Positions 26,342-34,513 of a stretch of DNA of 64,000 bases are shown piece by piece (positions within the stretch are counted from its first letter, which is position 1; each line of letters starts with the position of its first letter). A program made the position numbers and the translations under genes. The stretch comes from Bacterioplanoides pacificum (GTDB taxonomy: Bacteria > Pseudomonadota > Gammaproteobacteria > Pseudomonadales > Oceanobacteraceae), in assembly GCF_042648445.1 (NCBI RefSeq), contig NZ_JBHRYB010000014.1, forward strand, positions 62,001 to 126,000, written 5' to 3'. Below the pieces are notes generated by a model. It was not told where the DNA came from, searched no databases, and saw only the letters and a list, made by a program, of their open reading frames with translations.

Positions 26342-27001
26342 TCAGCCAGCGGTACTGATTTCGTTAAATACTCCCATAAATAACCGGCTGCTGATACGTA
26401 CCAGTGTTTCTTTTGTGACTTCCTGCGGGTTTCGCAGCCAATAGGTGGCGGCCTGACGCATGGCACCAACCATGGCAATAGTCATGATGCTGGCTTCGCT
26501 GTCGCTGTATTGCCACTGCGGAGTAATATTGCGCATAAACTGCAAAAGAATATCAGCAAAACTGTTGATATAGCTGTGGTACAGCTGATCCACCTCGGGG
26601 CTGACACCTTCCAGCTCCACCATACACACGCGAGCCACTCGCGGATCCTGTAACGCGCTGTAGTAGGCATCCAGTGCTGCGACAATCAGTTGTTGCGGAT
26701 CGTTGTTCTGTTTCGCTGCCAGGCGTTGTATCACCTGATTACGGATATCAGTCATCCGGTCTTCGTATACCGCGGTCAGCAGGTTCTGGATATTGCCAAA
26801 CTCGGCATAAAAATAGCGGTCGGTGAGGCCGGCTGCGCGGCAGATACCACGAACGGTGGCCTGACGGAAGCCGTCGCTGCCAAAGATATCCAGGCCAGCC
26901 TGCAGAAACTGCTGGCGGCGTTGTTGTTTACGTTCTGCCTGGCTCATACCGCCATAAGTGCGGCCGCCAGCGGGCGTTGAAGTTGTCTTAATTGGACTCA
27001 T
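26342..27001 (-). CDS. TetR/AcrR-family transcriptional regulator
   Basis: This is a DNA-binding repressor of the TetR type. The N-terminal helix-turn-helix spans about residues 15-65: RKQQRRQQFLQAGLDIFGSD, then ATVRGICRAAGLTDRYFYAEF, which is the canonical recognition segment. The C-terminal helical ligand domain is not classifiable by eye. ATG 27001 is chosen; a TTG at 27019 with GAGGA three bases upstream is a real alternative. It diverges from the monooxygenase gene, and an 18-bp imperfect palindrome in the shared spacer is the likely operator, so it probably controls itself and the oxygenase. Confidence 0.88.
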   Translation of the reverse strand: MSPIKTTSTPAGGRTYGGMSQAERKQQRRQQFLQAGLDIFGSDGFRQATVRGICRAAGLTDRYFYAEFGNIQNLLTAVYEDRMTDIRNQVIQRLAAKQNNDPQQLIVAALDAYYSALQDPRVARVCMVELEGVSPEVDQLYHSYINSFADILLQFMRNITPQWQYSDSEASIMTIAMVGAMRQAATYWLRNPQEVTKETLVRISSRLFMGVFNEISTAG

Positions 27002-27037
27002 GGCAATATTTGACGACAAGCGTCCTCAGAAGTAAAG

Positions 27038-27055
27038 TGAAGACACATGTCATCA
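27038..27055. promoter_or_regulatory. Candidate TetR operator
   Basis: The sequence TGAAGACACATGTCATCA is symmetric at 14 of 18 positions (TGA-GACA--TGTC-TCA). It lies in the spacer between the divergent tetR and monooxygenase genes, the normal position for a TetR-family operator controlling both. Binding is inferred. Confidence 0.45.
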
Positions 27056-27111
27056 GATAAATATAACAATCTGGCTGCGCCCTGACGCAGCTGAACCGGG
27101 GAACTAATGTT

Positions 27112-28587
27112 ATGTCTTCTTCTCATACGGTCATTATTATTGGTAGCGGCTTTGGTGGCCAGTGTGCCGCGTTACGCCTGAAAGAACAGGGGATTGATGA
27201 TTTTATTCTGCTGGAGCGGCGTGATTTTATGGGGGGGACCTGGTGTCAGAACAGTTACCCCGGTGCGGCGGTGGACGTGCAGTCGCCGTTGTATTCGATT
27301 GAATCTGAGCCTTATGACTGGTCGCAGATGTTTGCTGAGCAGGATGAGCTGCAGCAATACACCAATTATGTGATCGACAAACATCAGTTGCGTGAGCGTA
27401 CCCGTACCAGCACCAATGTGGAAAAAATCCAGTGGCTGGACGAGCAGCAGCAATGGCTGATCGAGGTAACCGATATTCACACGGGTGAGGCGGCCAGCTA
27501 CCGGGCACGGTTTGTGATTAACGCTTCCGGGCCGTTAAGTACACCGGTGATACCGGATTTTAACGGCCGCGATTCCTTTAAAGGTGAAGCATTCCACACC
27601 AATAACTGGAACCACGACTTTGATCTGAGCGGTAAAAAAGTGGCCATTATTGGCAGTGGTGCCAGTGCGGCACAGATTATTCCGGAAATTGCGCCCAAAG
27701 TGGGCCAGCTGCATGTTTTCCAGCGTTCTCCACACTGGGTAATGCCGCGCCACGATTATCGTTTTAAAGGCTGGCAGCGTACATTATTACGCAACCGGCG
27801 GATTTATAAATTATTGCGGCAAGCCATTTATTGGGGACTGGAAACCCGGGTGGTTGGTTTTAAATATTCGCGCTTTATGCTCGACCTGATGGCCACACGG
27901 GTGGCAAAAAAACATATTCGCAAGCAGATAAAGGACCCGCAGTTGCAGCAGCAGGTGACACCGGATTTTGTTATTGGCTGTAAGCGGGTGATTCTGTCGA
28001 ATACTTTATATCCGGCTTATTGCCGCGACAATGTGTCGTTGCATACCAAAGACGATGGCATTGAGGAAATCACCGCCAGCGGCATTAACACCCGCAAAGG
28101 TGAACAGCTTGACCTGGATCTGATTATTTATTCCACCGGCTATGACGCCACCGACGGCGTGATCTCGTATCCGGTTATCGGCAAGCAGGGCACGACGCTG
28201 GCGGATGTCTGGCATGATTATCCCCGTGCTTATTTAGGTACCAGTGCACCGGGTTTCCCGAATCTGTTTATTGTCACCGGGCCGAACACAGGTATTGGTC
28301 ATACCTCGGCTATTTTTGTTATTGAAGCGCAGATGAATTACATCATCGCGGCCATCCAGGCGGTGGGTAAACAAGCGAAACAAACCATCGAAGTACGTGC
28401 CGATGCCGAGGAGCGTTATACCCGCCATATTCATGACGAAATGGCCAAAACCGTGTGGCAGAACGGCGGCTGCAACAGCTGGTATAAAAGTAAAAGCGGC
28501 AAGGTCATTGCGATGTTCCCCGGCTTCAGTTTTACCTTCCGGCGCTGGACTAAAAATTTCCGTGCCAAGGATCACAGCTTTAGCTAA
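27112..28587 (+). CDS. Flavin-dependent monooxygenase, Baeyer-Villiger type
   Basis: This FAD- and NADPH-dependent class B monooxygenase of 491 residues has an FAD Rossmann motif at residues 10-15 (GSGFGG), then GGTWCQNSYPGAAVDV and the fingerprint FKGEAFHTNNWNHD. That fingerprint is close to the Baeyer-Villiger consensus FxGxxxHxxxWP/D, with Asn in the last variable position. The NADPH motif is VAIIGSGASAAQ. It would insert oxygen into ketones or oxidise a heteroatom. The nearby SDR and hydrolase genes would supply ketones and cleave the resulting esters, which supports a ketone or lipid catabolic role by inference. Confidence 0.88.
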   Translation: MSSSHTVIIIGSGFGGQCAALRLKEQGIDDFILLERRDFMGGTWCQNSYPGAAVDVQSPLYSIESEPYDWSQMFAEQDELQQYTNYVIDKHQLRERTRTSTNVEKIQWLDEQQQWLIEVTDIHTGEAASYRARFVINASGPLSTPVIPDFNGRDSFKGEAFHTNNWNHDFDLSGKKVAIIGSGASAAQIIPEIAPKVGQLHVFQRSPHWVMPRHDYRFKGWQRTLLRNRRIYKLLRQAIYWGLETRVVGFKYSRFMLDLMATRVAKKHIRKQIKDPQLQQQVTPDFVIGCKRVILSNTLYPAYCRDNVSLHTKDDGIEEITASGINTRKGEQLDLDLIIYSTGYDATDGVISYPVIGKQGTTLADVWHDYPRAYLGTSAPGFPNLFIVTGPNTGIGHTSAIFVIEAQMNYIIAAIQAVGKQAKQTIEVRADAEERYTRHIHDEMAKTVWQNGGCNSWYKSKSGKVIAMFPGFSFTFRRWTKNFRAKDHSFS

Positions 28588-28596
28588 CATGGGGAA

Positions 28597-29109
28597 ATGG
28601 ATGCCAAAGTAATATGGATGACAGGCCTGAGCGGAGCGGGGAAAACCACGCTGGCTCAGGCATTGGTGAATCAGCTTGAAGCTGCCGGAGAGCGGGTGTA
28701 TCTGCTGGACGGCGATACGTTACGCTCGGGGCTGAACGCCGATCTCGGTTTTTCTGCCGCCGACCGCCACGAGAATGTGCGCCGTATCGGTGAAGTGGCC
28801 CGGCTCTTTTTTGATCAGGGCTACATCGTGGTGGTGGCCTGTATATCACCTTACCAGCAATCAAGAATGGCGGTGCGTCAGCGAATCGGCAGCGCACATT
28901 TCCTCGAAATTTACCTCAATACTCCGCTGAGTGTGTGTGAATCGCGCGATCCGAAAGGTCTGTACGGCAAAGTACGTCGTGGCGAAATCAGCGCGTTTAC
29001 CGGTATCTCGGCACCCTACCAAACGCCACAGTCGGCGGAGCTGGTGATCAACACCGCTGATCGCCCGGTTGAACAATGCCTGAATGAGATTCATCAGCTG
29101 CTGTACTGA
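28597..29109 (+). CDS. cysC: Adenylyl-sulfate kinase
   Basis: CysC phosphorylates adenosine 5'-phosphosulfate to PAPS for sulfate assimilation or sulfation. The P-loop GLSGAGKTTLA is at residues 10-20. LLDGDTLRSGLNADLGFS, RRIGEVARLF, VVVACISPYQ and KGLYGKVRRGEISAFTGI are all standard family segments. The 170 residues form a stand-alone kinase without CysN fusion. It starts 9 bp after the monooxygenase stop, with GGGGAA as ribosome site. That is an unusual partner: cysD/cysN, its normal neighbours, are not in the window. Confidence 0.93.
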   Translation: MDAKVIWMTGLSGAGKTTLAQALVNQLEAAGERVYLLDGDTLRSGLNADLGFSAADRHENVRRIGEVARLFFDQGYIVVVACISPYQQSRMAVRQRIGSAHFLEIYLNTPLSVCESRDPKGLYGKVRRGEISAFTGISAPYQTPQSAELVINTADRPVEQCLNEIHQLLY

Positions 29110-29167
29110 GGGTTTGTTGATACCGGGGAATACGTCTGATTACTGGTTGCCGGAAGTGAGCCGCTAA

Positions 29168-29192
29168 GGCCTGTTAATCGTGTTAACAGGCC
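29168..29192. terminator. Hairpin between convergent cysC and SDR genes
   Basis: A perfect 10-bp inverted repeat, GGCCTGTTAA and TTAACAGGCC with a 5-nt loop (TCGTG), lies between the convergent stop codons. It lacks a strong T-tract, so it may be a bidirectional terminator of modest strength. Confidence 0.5.
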
Positions 29193-29212
29193 CGGGAATG
29201 CAGCAACCGTTA

Positions 29213-30070
29213 TCAGGCAGTTTTGCCGGATTGTTGTTTGCCTTTCATTTTGACTGCCAGGGTAAAAATTTTCTGGTAGGCGGCAGGTAACAGACGTACC
29301 AGTAAATCGAACATTTTTGCATCCGGGCCAATCAATACCCGGCGTTTATTTTTTTCGATGCCGTTGACAATGGTGCGGGCGGCTTTTTCCGGGGTATTAA
29401 TAAATAATTTTTCGAAATCAGCGGTGGCTGCATCATTGCTGACGCCGGTGGCGGTTTCACAGCTGTCTGACATGCGGGCTGCTTTGGCAATATTGGTTTT
29501 AATTCCCCCCGGATGAACACAGGTGCTGCTGACACAGGAGTTGGTTAATTCCAGATCCTGGCGTAACGATTCGGTGAACCCCCGTACCGCAAATTTGGTA
29601 GCGTTATAACCACTCATTAACGGCTGGGATGCCAGGCCAAAAATACTGGAGACATTCACCACCTGACCCTCACCGGATTTTTCCAGTTTCGGTAAAAAAG
29701 CTTTGGTGCCGTACACCACACCCCAGAAGTTAATGTCGGTAATCCAGCGATATTCATCCAGTGACAGACCCGCAACCGTACCCGATAAAGCAACACCGGC
29801 ATTATTAATAATAATGTTCACTTTACCGTATTCGGCTTCAACATCATCGGCCCATTGGTAAACGGCCTGTTCGTCGGACACGTCGAGCCGGGTCTGGGTG
29901 ACCTTAACCGGATAAGCTGATAATAACTGTCCCGTTTCTGCCAGCCCGCTTTCGTTGACATCCGCCAGTGCCAGGTTACAGCCTTTTTGTGCCAGCAAGA
30001 TGGCCAGCGCGCGTCCGATGCCCGATCCGGCGCCGGTAATGGCAGCGACTTTATTGTTCAGATTTTTCAT
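29213..30070 (-). CDS. Short-chain dehydrogenase/reductase
   Basis: This is a classical SDR of 285 residues. The cofactor motif TGAGSGIGRALA is at residues 14-25, the NNAG motif appears in IIINNAGVALSG, the Ser lies in NVSSIFGLASQP, and the YxxxK pair lies in YNATKFAVRGF. The acidic residue after the second strand (LADVNE) suggests NAD(H) preference. A C-terminal tail with FDLLVRLLPAAYQKIFTLAV may be membrane-associated. The gene precedes no partner; the lipase-like gene is 46 bp upstream on the same strand. It may interconvert an alcohol and ketone for the nearby monooxygenase. Confidence 0.87.
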   Translation of the reverse strand: MKNLNNKVAAITGAGSGIGRALAILLAQKGCNLALADVNESGLAETGQLLSAYPVKVTQTRLDVSDEQAVYQWADDVEAEYGKVNIIINNAGVALSGTVAGLSLDEYRWITDINFWGVVYGTKAFLPKLEKSGEGQVVNVSSIFGLASQPLMSGYNATKFAVRGFTESLRQDLELTNSCVSSTCVHPGGIKTNIAKAARMSDSCETATGVSNDAATADFEKLFINTPEKAARTIVNGIEKNKRRVLIGPDAKMFDLLVRLLPAAYQKIFTLAVKMKGKQQSGKTA

Positions 30071-30116
30071 GCGGTACCCCTGTTTTTTTCGTTGTTATAA
30101 TCGTGACGTCTGGCCA

Positions 30117-31118
30117 TTATTCCGCCGCCAGGGTGGTGAGAAAGTGGCGGTATTTATCCGCCGCCTCAGCGGGTTGCTCAACCATTGGCATATGACCAAT
30201 GCCGGGCCAGATTTCGACCTGCAGGTTATTCACACCCTGCTGCCAGACCGCTACTGAACTGACGTGTAATAAGCGGTCTTTATCGCCCCACCACAATAAT
30301 GCCGGTGCCGTCAGCCGGTGCAGCTGCTGGTCGAGGTAATCACTGGCGTGAAAATCGGCGAAAATCTTTTCCAGCTGGTGGCGGCGTTCGATGTAACTCT
30401 GACCGACGGCTTCCAGAACGATATCCGGCAGGAAGGGTGGCTGTTCCATGGTCATGGCGTAAAAATCATCGAACTCAGTGCGGTTATGAATCAGGAACGG
30501 GTTATCTCCGCGGGCCAGCATTCTGGCCATATCACTCAGCTCAGGTGCAACTACGCCAGCGGGATCAATCATGGTGGCCGACAACACTCGGTGCGGATAA
30601 TGAATGGCAAAGGTTGCGCTCAGGAATCCTCCCATGGAGTTACCGATAATATGAACCTGACGGATACCCAGACGGTCGAGTAACAAGGCCAGACGATTGG
30701 CCTGAGCCGGCATGCTGTAATCCCAGCCGGGGTCAAACGGCGAATCACCGTGGCCGGCCATATCGGGGATAATAATATGATAATCGTCGCTGAGATGACG
30801 GGCGAAGCGTGGCCAGACGTCTTTATCGGCGCTGTAACCATGCAACATCACTATCACCGGACGGTCGCTTTGCTGCTGCTTGTTGTTTGTTGGCTGATTG
30901 TTGTTTTGGGGCTGATTGTTGGTTGTTGGTTGATTGTTATACAGCGCCAGCGACATCTCGCCGATATCGATCGTTTGTTGTTCGAAGCCATACAGTGAGG
31001 CCTCCAGGTCGGTGGCGTGGCTGTAGATCCAGTGACCGAACTGGGCGTACTGGCCGCGTATCAGGCCAAAAGTCAGTGCCAGCAGCAGGGCACTGAACAG
31101 CAAAGTGGTTTTTTTCAT
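30117..31118 (-). CDS. Alpha/beta hydrolase with N/Q-rich linker (lipase-like)
   Basis: The N-terminal segment MKKTTLLFSALLLALTFGLI is a signal peptide or anchor, so the enzyme likely acts in the periplasm or at the membrane. The hydrolase fold shows the oxyanion region MLHGYSADKDVW, DMAGHGDSPFD, the nucleophile elbow GNSMGG, an acid in WWGDKDRLLH and a base in PGIGHMPMVEQP. It most resembles Moraxella lipase-3 or monoacylglycerol lipases. Between signal and domain (~residues 60-85) is an Asn/Gln/Thr-rich stretch (NNQPTTNNQPQNNNQPTNN). ATG 31118 gives a clean signal; the ORF can extend to 31142. Confidence 0.85.
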   Translation of the reverse strand: MKKTTLLFSALLLALTFGLIRGQYAQFGHWIYSHATDLEASLYGFEQQTIDIGEMSLALYNNQPTTNNQPQNNNQPTNNKQQQSDRPVIVMLHGYSADKDVWPRFARHLSDDYHIIIPDMAGHGDSPFDPGWDYSMPAQANRLALLLDRLGIRQVHIIGNSMGGFLSATFAIHYPHRVLSATMIDPAGVVAPELSDMARMLARGDNPFLIHNRTEFDDFYAMTMEQPPFLPDIVLEAVGQSYIERRHQLEKIFADFHASDYLDQQLHRLTAPALLWWGDKDRLLHVSSVAVWQQGVNNLQVEIWPGIGHMPMVEQPAEAADKYRHFLTTLAAE

Positions 31119-31312
31119 TATATTTATTTCCTGGCTGAGCATCGTTGGCTATCTGAAGATAGCTGTCATCACTTTATTTTTGCGCGTCGGACAGGTCAAA
31201 TTTTCAGGCGGTTGTATCCTGCCAATATTCTGCGGTCAGCGGTTTTTTTGCGCTTATTGAGTGGTTTGTTTAATATCCGTTTCCCAATTATTAATTCCAT
31301 AAGGAAATGAGG

Positions 31313-32095
31313 ATGTCCCAAGATACCGCCGTTAACCCATACGATGCTCCTGCAGCAGAGCTTGATGCCGCAACAGCGTCGTCTGAAATCCGTTTTTGCC
31401 CGCCCAAAGGTATCAGAGGTGGTGAAGGTTTCAGCATCTTTGGTGATGCCTGGCAAATCTTTAAACAAGCACCCTGGTTGTGGATTGCGACGACCTTTTC
31501 GTTATTCATTCTGATGATGCTGTTATCACTGATCCCGATTGCCGGTCAGATTGCTACTGCTCTGCTGGTGACGCCGATGGCGGCTGGTTTATATATGGGC
31601 GCCGAAGAAATCCGCAACGGTGGCAGCCTGAAGTTTGGTCACTTATTTGCGGCCTTCAGCTCAGGTAAAGGCGGCCGTCTGATGGGCTTTGCGGTGGTGT
31701 ATCTGGTGTTGTATATCGTTGCCATGGCTGTGCCCCTGCTGGCGCTGGGTCAGGGGAATTTGTTACCTCTGCTGTTGGGCCAGGAGGCTGGCAACTTCAA
31801 TCCGGCCGGCATGATGGCAGGTTTTGCCGTTATGATGATTGTTGGTCTGGCGCTGAGCATGGTGTACTGGTTTGCGGTACCGCTGATCGCTTTGCAGGAT
31901 CAGAAAATGTTTCAGGCCATGGGTAACAGCCTGAAGGGCTGTCTGAAAAACATCTGGCCACTGACCCTGTACGGTTTGGCGATGATGTTCTGGATGATTG
32001 TTGCCATGATTCCGCTTGGTCTGGGTCTGTTTGTTATGATCCCGGTGTTATACATCAGCTGTTATACCGGTTACCGTCGTATTTTCACTGAATAA
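31313..32095 (+). CDS. BPSS1780-type membrane protein
   Basis: This integral membrane protein of about 260 residues begins with a soluble N-terminus (NPYDAPAAELDAATASSEI) followed by the conserved GEGFSIFGDAWQIFKQAPW. About six membrane spans follow: WLWIATTFSLFILMMLLSLI, VVYLVLYIVAMAVPLLAL, MIVGLALSMVYWFAVPLIAL, and the final pair before ISCYTGYRRIF. It looks like the BPSS1780/DUF2189-like membrane family, whose function is unknown. ATG 31307 is followed by ATG 31313; AAGGA sits 7 nt before the second, which I prefer. It ends at an intrinsic terminator. Confidence 0.72.
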   Translation: MSQDTAVNPYDAPAAELDAATASSEIRFCPPKGIRGGEGFSIFGDAWQIFKQAPWLWIATTFSLFILMMLLSLIPIAGQIATALLVTPMAAGLYMGAEEIRNGGSLKFGHLFAAFSSGKGGRLMGFAVVYLVLYIVAMAVPLLALGQGNLLPLLLGQEAGNFNPAGMMAGFAVMMIVGLALSMVYWFAVPLIALQDQKMFQAMGNSLKGCLKNIWPLTLYGLAMMFWMIVAMIPLGLGLFVMIPVLYISCYTGYRRIFTE

Positions 32096-32119
32096 TAACG
32101 ACAGTCGCGCGGTTAACAG

Positions 32120-32153
32120 AATGCCTCCCGCCCAACGGCCGGAGGCATTTTTT
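32120..32153 (+). terminator. Intrinsic terminator after the BPSS1780-type gene
   Basis: The stem AATGCCTCC / GGAGGCATT (9 bp) with a 12-nt loop is followed by TTTTTT on the plus strand, about 25 bp after the stop. The layout is that of a standard Rho-independent terminator. Confidence 0.8.
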
Positions 32154-32183
32154 ATGGCTGTTTGCCGCTCATACCGGAGCGGG

Positions 32184-33488
32184 TTATAACCGGCCGGAGG
32201 ATTTGATCTGCTGGTAAGCACCCACTAAACGGGCCGGCAGGTCATTGGCAATACAATCGAGATAAACGGCCCCCAGGCCGGTTAACGAGCGTTGCATCTG
32301 TTGGCGGCTCTGCTGATATTGCTGGGCCGCCAGGTAGGTGAGTGCCTGCTCACTGTGGTTAAAATCCTGCTGTTCCAGGTGGCAGAAAAAGTCTTCCTGC
32401 AGATCGGCAATCGCCACCAGGTGACGTTTGCGCAATAACACCACGGCTTTTTCCAGATCTTCACTGTCCTCATCCCGGGTATTGGTCAGGATGACCACCA
32501 GTGCCCGGCGCTTTTGCAGTTCCAGCAAGCGTTGGGCAGAGCGTAAATAATCGGAATGCACCAGCCCGGGCTGAATGTCAAAACAATGATCGACCAGCTG
32601 TTTAACGATGGATTTGTGTTTTTGTGGCGGGCACCAGTGCTGGTGGTTACCAAACGCCATGAAACCCACCGCATCACCCTGCCGTGCAGCAATATGTGAC
32701 ACCAGCAACATGGCGTTAATGGTGTCGTCCATAAAGTTGATGCCGGCTTCGCTGTGACGCATGCGCCGCCCGGTATCCAGCAGAAACACCAGTTGCTGAT
32801 CCTGCTCGTCACGGAATTCTTTACTGATCAGCTTGCGTGCCCGGGAAGTGGCTTTCCAGTCGATTTTGCGGATCGCATCACCGGCACGGTATTCACGCAA
32901 CTGATGGAATTCGGTGCCTTCACCACGGCGGCGTTGCAGCCGCAACCCCATACGCGCGACTGCCTGTTCTTCGCCTTGCAGCGTCATATTGACCACCGCC
33001 TGATAGTTCGGTTGTACCCGCACCGGCTGAGGTAACGGCACGGTACGTTTGCGGCTCCAGAATCCGGCCGGCGAAAACAGCCGGTATTGCACCGCCTGAA
33101 AGGCAAAGCTACCACGCCGGTTAGCGCGCAAACGGTAATTCAGTGTTGCCTGTTGGCCCGCTTGCAGCCACACCTCAGCGGGCAGGCCGTCACATTCGAA
33201 TACCGCATCACGCAGCTCTTCCAGCAGCAGCCGTTGCGGGCGTCCGTGTTCCAGCGTCAGCCGCAGGCTGGCATCCACCCATTCGCGCACCGGAATATTG
33301 GCATCCAGCTGACGTTGCAGCTGCAATCCGGGCAGCTGCCATAAGCGCAGCAGATCACTGCCCACCCATAACAGATAAAAAATGATCAGGGTGTACACCA
33401 TGGCGACCGGGGCCTGGAAAATATCACTCAGCAGCGCGATCAGACACAGGCCACCGAGCAGGGTCAGATGACGGGCAGTAGGCATCAT
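32184..33488 (-). CDS. DUF58 domain protein (last gene of the MoxR operon)
   Basis: Two N-terminal membrane spans (residues ~8-45) anchor a 434-residue protein. It carries the DUF58 signature FHQLREYRAGDAIRKIDWKATSRARKLISKEF (the REYxxGDxxRxIxW motif, near residues 190-220). A von Willebrand A-like fold follows: FLLDTGRRM as MIDAS-like start, then LVVILTNTRDEDSEDL. Partners of this family act with MoxR ATPases in assembly or activation of protein complexes. It overlaps moxR by 4 bp and ends the six-gene operon. Confidence 0.87.
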   Translation of the reverse strand: MMPTARHLTLLGGLCLIALLSDIFQAPVAMVYTLIIFYLLWVGSDLLRLWQLPGLQLQRQLDANIPVREWVDASLRLTLEHGRPQRLLLEELRDAVFECDGLPAEVWLQAGQQATLNYRLRANRRGSFAFQAVQYRLFSPAGFWSRKRTVPLPQPVRVQPNYQAVVNMTLQGEEQAVARMGLRLQRRRGEGTEFHQLREYRAGDAIRKIDWKATSRARKLISKEFRDEQDQQLVFLLDTGRRMRHSEAGINFMDDTINAMLLVSHIAARQGDAVGFMAFGNHQHWCPPQKHKSIVKQLVDHCFDIQPGLVHSDYLRSAQRLLELQKRRALVVILTNTRDEDSEDLEKAVVLLRKRHLVAIADLQEDFFCHLEQQDFNHSEQALTYLAAQQYQQSRQQMQRSLTGLGAVYLDCIANDLPARLVGAYQQIKSSGRL

Positions 33489-34513
33489 ACGCGTGGTGCT
33501 TCAACGCTCTGAACCAGTTCAGCGATCACCTGGCTGGGGCTGATGCCCTCAATTTCCAGCTCGGCGCTGAGGCGGATACGATGACGTAACACCGCCACTG
33601 CCATGGCTTTCACATCGTCCGGAATAACAAAATAGCGGCCCTGGGTTAATGCCCGGGCCCGGGCCGTACGTAACAGCGCCAGTGAGCCACGCGGACCAGC
33701 CCCCACTTCAATGCCGTGCCAGTCGCGGGTCGCGCGTACCAGGCGCACGGCATAGTCGTGAATACTGTCGTCCACTTCCATGCGGGTCAGCAGGGTTTGT
33801 AACGCGCTGATATCGTCCGGCGTCATCAGTTCGTTGATGGTCTGAGTATTCAGCTGGTCGCCTTTGTTGGCGGCCATGCGTTTACTCAGTTCAATTTCCT
33901 GTTTCTCGTCCGGATAGTCGATCCAGATATGCATCAGGAAACGGTCGAGCTGAGCTTCCGGCAGTGGATAGGTACCTTCATGCTCCAGCGGGTTCTGGGT
34001 GGCCATGACCATAAAGGGGGTTGGTAAACTCAGGCTCTGACCTTCGATGGTGACCTGTTGTTCCTGCATCGCTTCCAGTAATGCCGACTGGGTTTTGGCC
34101 GGTGCACGGTTGATTTCGTCGGCCAGCAAAAAGTGGCAGAACACCGGGCCTTTACGGATAACAAAGTCGTCCTGCTCGCGGTTAAACATAGCGTGACCGG
34201 CAATATCGGTGGGCATCAGATCAGGGGTGAACTGGATGCGGTTAAAACGGCCGGCTAACGCCTGAGACAATGAACGTACCAGCAGGGTTTTCCCCAGTCC
34301 GGGTACCCCTTCCACCAGTGCATGACCGGCGGCCAGCATGCAGATCAGGATATCGTCGATCACCGCATCCTGGCCGACGATGACTTTCTGGATTTCTGCT
34401 TTCAGCTGCTGCAGCCTGGCCTGGGCGTCGCTGAATGGCTGCTGTTGGCTGTCAGGCTGGGTGGTCGCTTGAGTGGCGTCCTGGGGCTGAGTGTCCGTCG
34501 TTATATTTTCCAT
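33485..34513 (-). CDS. MoxR-family AAA+ ATPase
   Basis: This AAA+ chaperone-type ATPase has Walker A in GVPGLGKTLLVRSL, Walker B in LLADEINRAPAKTQSALLEAMQE, sensor 1 in MATQNPLEHEGTYPLPEAQLDRF, and the MoxR C-terminal lid domain. ATG 34513 (MENITTDT) gives 342 residues and overlaps the DUF4350 stop by 13 bp; the longer frame to 34609 runs deep into DUF4350 and is unlikely. The Gln/Thr-rich N-terminal ~35 residues look disordered. MoxR proteins typically work with DUF58/vWA partners, which are encoded next to it here. Confidence 0.92.
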   Translation of the reverse strand: MENITTDTQPQDATQATTQPDSQQQPFSDAQARLQQLKAEIQKVIVGQDAVIDDILICMLAAGHALVEGVPGLGKTLLVRSLSQALAGRFNRIQFTPDLMPTDIAGHAMFNREQDDFVIRKGPVFCHFLLADEINRAPAKTQSALLEAMQEQQVTIEGQSLSLPTPFMVMATQNPLEHEGTYPLPEAQLDRFLMHIWIDYPDEKQEIELSKRMAANKGDQLNTQTINELMTPDDISALQTLLTRMEVDDSIHDYAVRLVRATRDWHGIEVGAGPRGSLALLRTARARALTQGRYFVIPDDVKAMAVAVLRHRIRLSAELEIEGISPSQVIAELVQSVEAPRV

